Shown here: positions 34,936 through 36,344 of the stretch, in pieces
Position numbering within the stretch: the first letter of the stretch is position 1
How the letters are laid out: every line of letters starts with the position of its first letter
Assembly (NCBI GenBank): GCA_005502915.1
Contig: SCMT01000038.1
Span: 1 to 36,344 of the forward strand
Source of the DNA: Lysobacteraceae bacterium 2PB
GTDB lineage: Bacteria; Pseudomonadota; Gammaproteobacteria; Xanthomonadales; Xanthomonadaceae
Length of the DNA: 36,344 nucleotides
Reading direction: 5' to 3'
Program-made: the position numbers and the translations under genes
The notes under the pieces: model-generated
The model's database searches: none
Told to the model about the DNA's origin: nothing
Seen by the model: the letters and a program-made list of their open reading frames with translations, nothing else

Positions 34936-35253
34936 TTATTCGTTCTCGGTCAGTGCCCACCAGGAGACCAGCAGCGACATGCCCGTGAGGACCAGCATCA
35001 TCGTCACGGCTTCCGGGGATAGGCTGCCGCGCATCCAGTCCTGCCAGCCGACACGGATCAGCGGCGCGGACGAAAGACTCCAGAGACACGCGCCAAGCCC
35101 CGCGAGCATGCACACCGGGAGCTGCCAGCGGAGCGGGCGCCGGCGTGCCGGCAACTGACGCATGACCCGGTCGCTGAAACCATCGTCGGCGACAGGACCT
35201 TCGAAGCCCCGGCGCAACAAGGCATCGATGGATGAATCGTGCGGATCGTTCAT
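34936..35253 (-). CDS. Probable membrane partner (anti-sigma-like) of the ECF sigma factor
   Basis: A 105-residue protein with a cytosolic N-terminus of about 47 residues (SSIDALLRRGFEGPVADDGFSDRVMRQLP) followed by two membrane helices (WQLPVCMLAGLGACLW and TMMLVLTGMSLLVSWW). It lies directly after an ECF sigma gene with an ATGA overlap, the classic place for an anti-sigma factor. I see no HxxxCxxC zinc anti-sigma motif. The helical segment before the first membrane span could bind the sigma factor. Function inferred from position. Confidence 0.7.
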   Translation of the reverse strand: MNDPHDSSIDALLRRGFEGPVADDGFSDRVMRQLPARRRPLRWQLPVCMLAGLGACLWSLSSAPLIRVGWQDWMRGSLSPEAVTMMLVLTGMSLLVSWWALTENE

Positions 35254-35825
35254 GAGTATTGCTTCCTGGTTTCGGGTTCCTGCCAGGCCGACAGCAGGTT
35301 CTGCAATTTCGCCTTGCCGCGCGACGCGTGCGTCTTCACGGTGCCGAGCGGCATGGCCAGCACATAGGCGGCCTCTTCGTGACTCAAGCCCAACTGCACG
35401 CAGTGCAGGAGCACGGCCTGCTCGGCATGGGACAGGCGCCGCATCGCACGCTGCAGGTCCACCTGCAGGTCGATGGATTGGACCGGCGATGACGACGCCT
35501 CGTGCTCGCCGCCATCGGCATCCTCGAGCGTCCCTGCCTTCTTTCGGTTCGCCTGCAGGAAGCAGGTGTATGCGATTCGGTAAAGCCAGGTGGAAAAACG
35601 CGCATCGCCGCGAAACTGGTCCAGCTTCCGCCATGCCAGCAGGAACGCCTCCTGCGCCAGGTCGTCGGCCGCCGCTTCGTCGCCATGCAGAAGCCGCCGC
35701 AGTTGCGCACGCACCATGCCCTGATGGCGCCGCAGCAACTGCTCGAACGCACGGCTCTCGTTGCCGAGCAGTACTCGAGCAACGAGGGCCTGGTCGATGC
35801 GCGCTTCCGCGTCGCGATCAACCAT
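35250..35825 (-). CDS. ECF-type RNA polymerase sigma factor
   Basis: A 191-residue sigma-70 family ECF factor. Region 2 is clear (AFEQLLRRHQGMVRAQLRRLL, DDLAQEAFLLAWRKLDQFRG, FSTWLYRIAYTCFLQ), and region 4 (QRAMRRLSHAEQAVLLHCVQLGLSHEEAAYVLAMPLGTVKTH) carries the helix-turn-helix for -35 recognition. It overlaps the upstream membrane-protein gene by eight bases and the downstream anti-sigma-like gene by four, forming a tight three-gene operon. The signal and regulon are unknown. Confidence 0.93.
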   Translation of the reverse strand: MVDRDAEARIDQALVARVLLGNESRAFEQLLRRHQGMVRAQLRRLLHGDEAAADDLAQEAFLLAWRKLDQFRGDARFSTWLYRIAYTCFLQANRKKAGTLEDADGGEHEASSSPVQSIDLQVDLQRAMRRLSHAEQAVLLHCVQLGLSHEEAAYVLAMPLGTVKTHASRGKAKLQNLLSAWQEPETRKQYS

Positions 35826-36189
35826 GCTTTGCGTCGCGGCGGTTCAGCCACCAGCTCGAGAGATAACCGAACCCGGTGATCAAAGGCAGCAGGCCAAGCC
35901 CCCACAGCTCGCGGACCCCGCGTCCATCGTCATACGGCGTCGGCATCGCGACGAACATGGCGATGATGCCCAGGCCGATGCTGATCAGGACCAGGGCACG
36001 TCGCCTTTCGCAGAACGCCACGCGCGGCTCGATCAACAGCTGCTGAGGTGGCGCCATGCCCTTGTCGGCGAGATGCATGACGGCGCTGTAGCGTGCCTTG
36101 GCCTGCTGATAGCGATAACGCAGGACGATGAGCACGATGGCGATCGGCGCAAGTCCCAGTACGAACAGAACGATGTATTCGGGTTGCAT
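35818..36189 (-). CDS. Small inner-membrane protein of the ECF operon (DUF6249-like)
   Basis: A 123-residue protein with an N-terminal membrane helix (YIVLFVLGLAPIAIVLIVL), a cytosolic segment (YRYQQAKARYSAVMHLADKGM, PPQQLLIEP) and two more helices (ALVLISIGLGIIAMFVA, LWGLGLLPLITGFGYLSSWW). The MHLADKGM-PPQ pattern is typical of small membrane proteins now called DUF6249. GAGGG about seven bases before the ATG supports this start. It is first in the operon and translationally coupled to the sigma factor, so it may tune or sense for it. Confidence 0.75.
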   Translation of the reverse strand: MQPEYIVLFVLGLAPIAIVLIVLRYRYQQAKARYSAVMHLADKGMAPPQQLLIEPRVAFCERRRALVLISIGLGIIAMFVAMPTPYDDGRGVRELWGLGLLPLITGFGYLSSWWLNRRDAKHG

Positions 36190-36232
36190 AGGATGCCCTC
36201 AGTAATTCGGCCAGATTGATGACGAAAGCCGC

Positions 36233-36344
36233 TCACTCATACCGCATGCCTTCCGCCGGTTCGCCGCGCAGGACCTGGCGGGTGGACAGGTAGGTGGCCA
36301 CGCCCACCAGCAGCGTCATCACCACCGCCACGCCCAACCCGATC
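36233..36344 (-). CDS. FtsX/MacB-like ABC transporter permease, C-terminal fragment
   Basis: The last 37 residues of a gene that continues beyond the window. They show a hydrophobic helix (IGLGVAVVMTLLVGVATYLS) and the tail STRQVLRGEPAEGMRYE, the usual ending of FtsX-domain permeases of the MacB type, where a membrane helix is followed by a short R-x-P-A-E-x-[LM]-R-x-E tail. It lies 43 bases upstream of the ECF operon on the same strand, so read-through is possible. Confidence 0.8.
   Translation of the reverse strand, partial: IGLGVAVVMTLLVGVATYLSTRQVLRGEPAEGMRYE

Overview
The window is a gene-dense, very GC-rich stretch of a bacterial chromosome. The best fit is a member of the Xanthomonadaceae/Lysobacteraceae (Lysobacter, Luteimonas or a relative). 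This rests on overall composition, the aroK-aroB to hemE neighbourhood, a metX-metB-hom operon led by a SAM-I riboswitch, several GTAG-headed palindromic repeats, and TANAAT-like -10 boxes lying directly before start codons. The genus is an inference; there is no rRNA or species marker here. I found no tRNA, rRNA, IS element, prophage or CRISPR array.

Layout. 1-2.1 kb (+): PLP homeostasis protein, proC and a DUF4426-type lipoprotein. 2.1-2.7 kb: a 547-nt gene-free region. 2.7-5.8 kb (+): a 1022-residue secreted propeller/PKD/PPC protein ending in a double-hairpin terminator. 5.9-7.8 kb: soxR and a divergent MFS exporter sharing a near-canonical SoxR box. 7.8-10.2 kb: a signal-peptide-less BtuF-like protein (-), a lipoprotein (+) and pdxH (-). 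10.2-12.8 kb (+): glycerate kinase, aroK and aroB. 12.8-16.8 kb (+): DUF900-type hydrolase, WGR protein, hemE, an ORF without a normal start codon, and a DUF4291 protein. 16.9-20.5 kb (-): a large hybrid sensor kinase. 20.6-22.5 kb (+): yceI, cytochrome b561, yceI. 22.5-25.6 kb: REP elements, a glutaredoxin-like protein (-), a small basic protein, sdaA and a Cys-rich exported protein. 25.6-28.8 kb (+): a nitrilase and a MASE1-GGDEF-EAL protein. 28.8-32.5 kb (-): hom, metB and metX behind the SAM-I riboswitch. 32.6-34.9 kb (+): a phytase-like secreted protein, an M23 peptidase and a small overlapping ORF. 34.9-36.3 kb (-): a three-gene ECF sigma operon and the tail of an FtsX-like permease.

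How the parts work together. Most of the window is core metabolism: proline, shikimate, haem, PLP, serine breakdown, and methionine/threonine branch-point enzymes. The clearest regulatory circuits readable from DNA alone are the SoxR switch (palindrome inside a 19-bp promoter spacer) and the SAM-I riboswitch, whose downstream leader can hide the metX ribosome-binding site. Three families of short palindromes, mostly as inverted pairs (REPIN-like), sit between genes and in three cases supply the TAG stop codon of the adjoining gene. No clearly new multi-gene system is visible. The least explained pieces are the CTG/no-start ORF coupled to the DUF4291 gene, the small ORF overlapping the M23 peptidase, the ECF operon's membrane partners, and the cytosolic BtuF-like protein.
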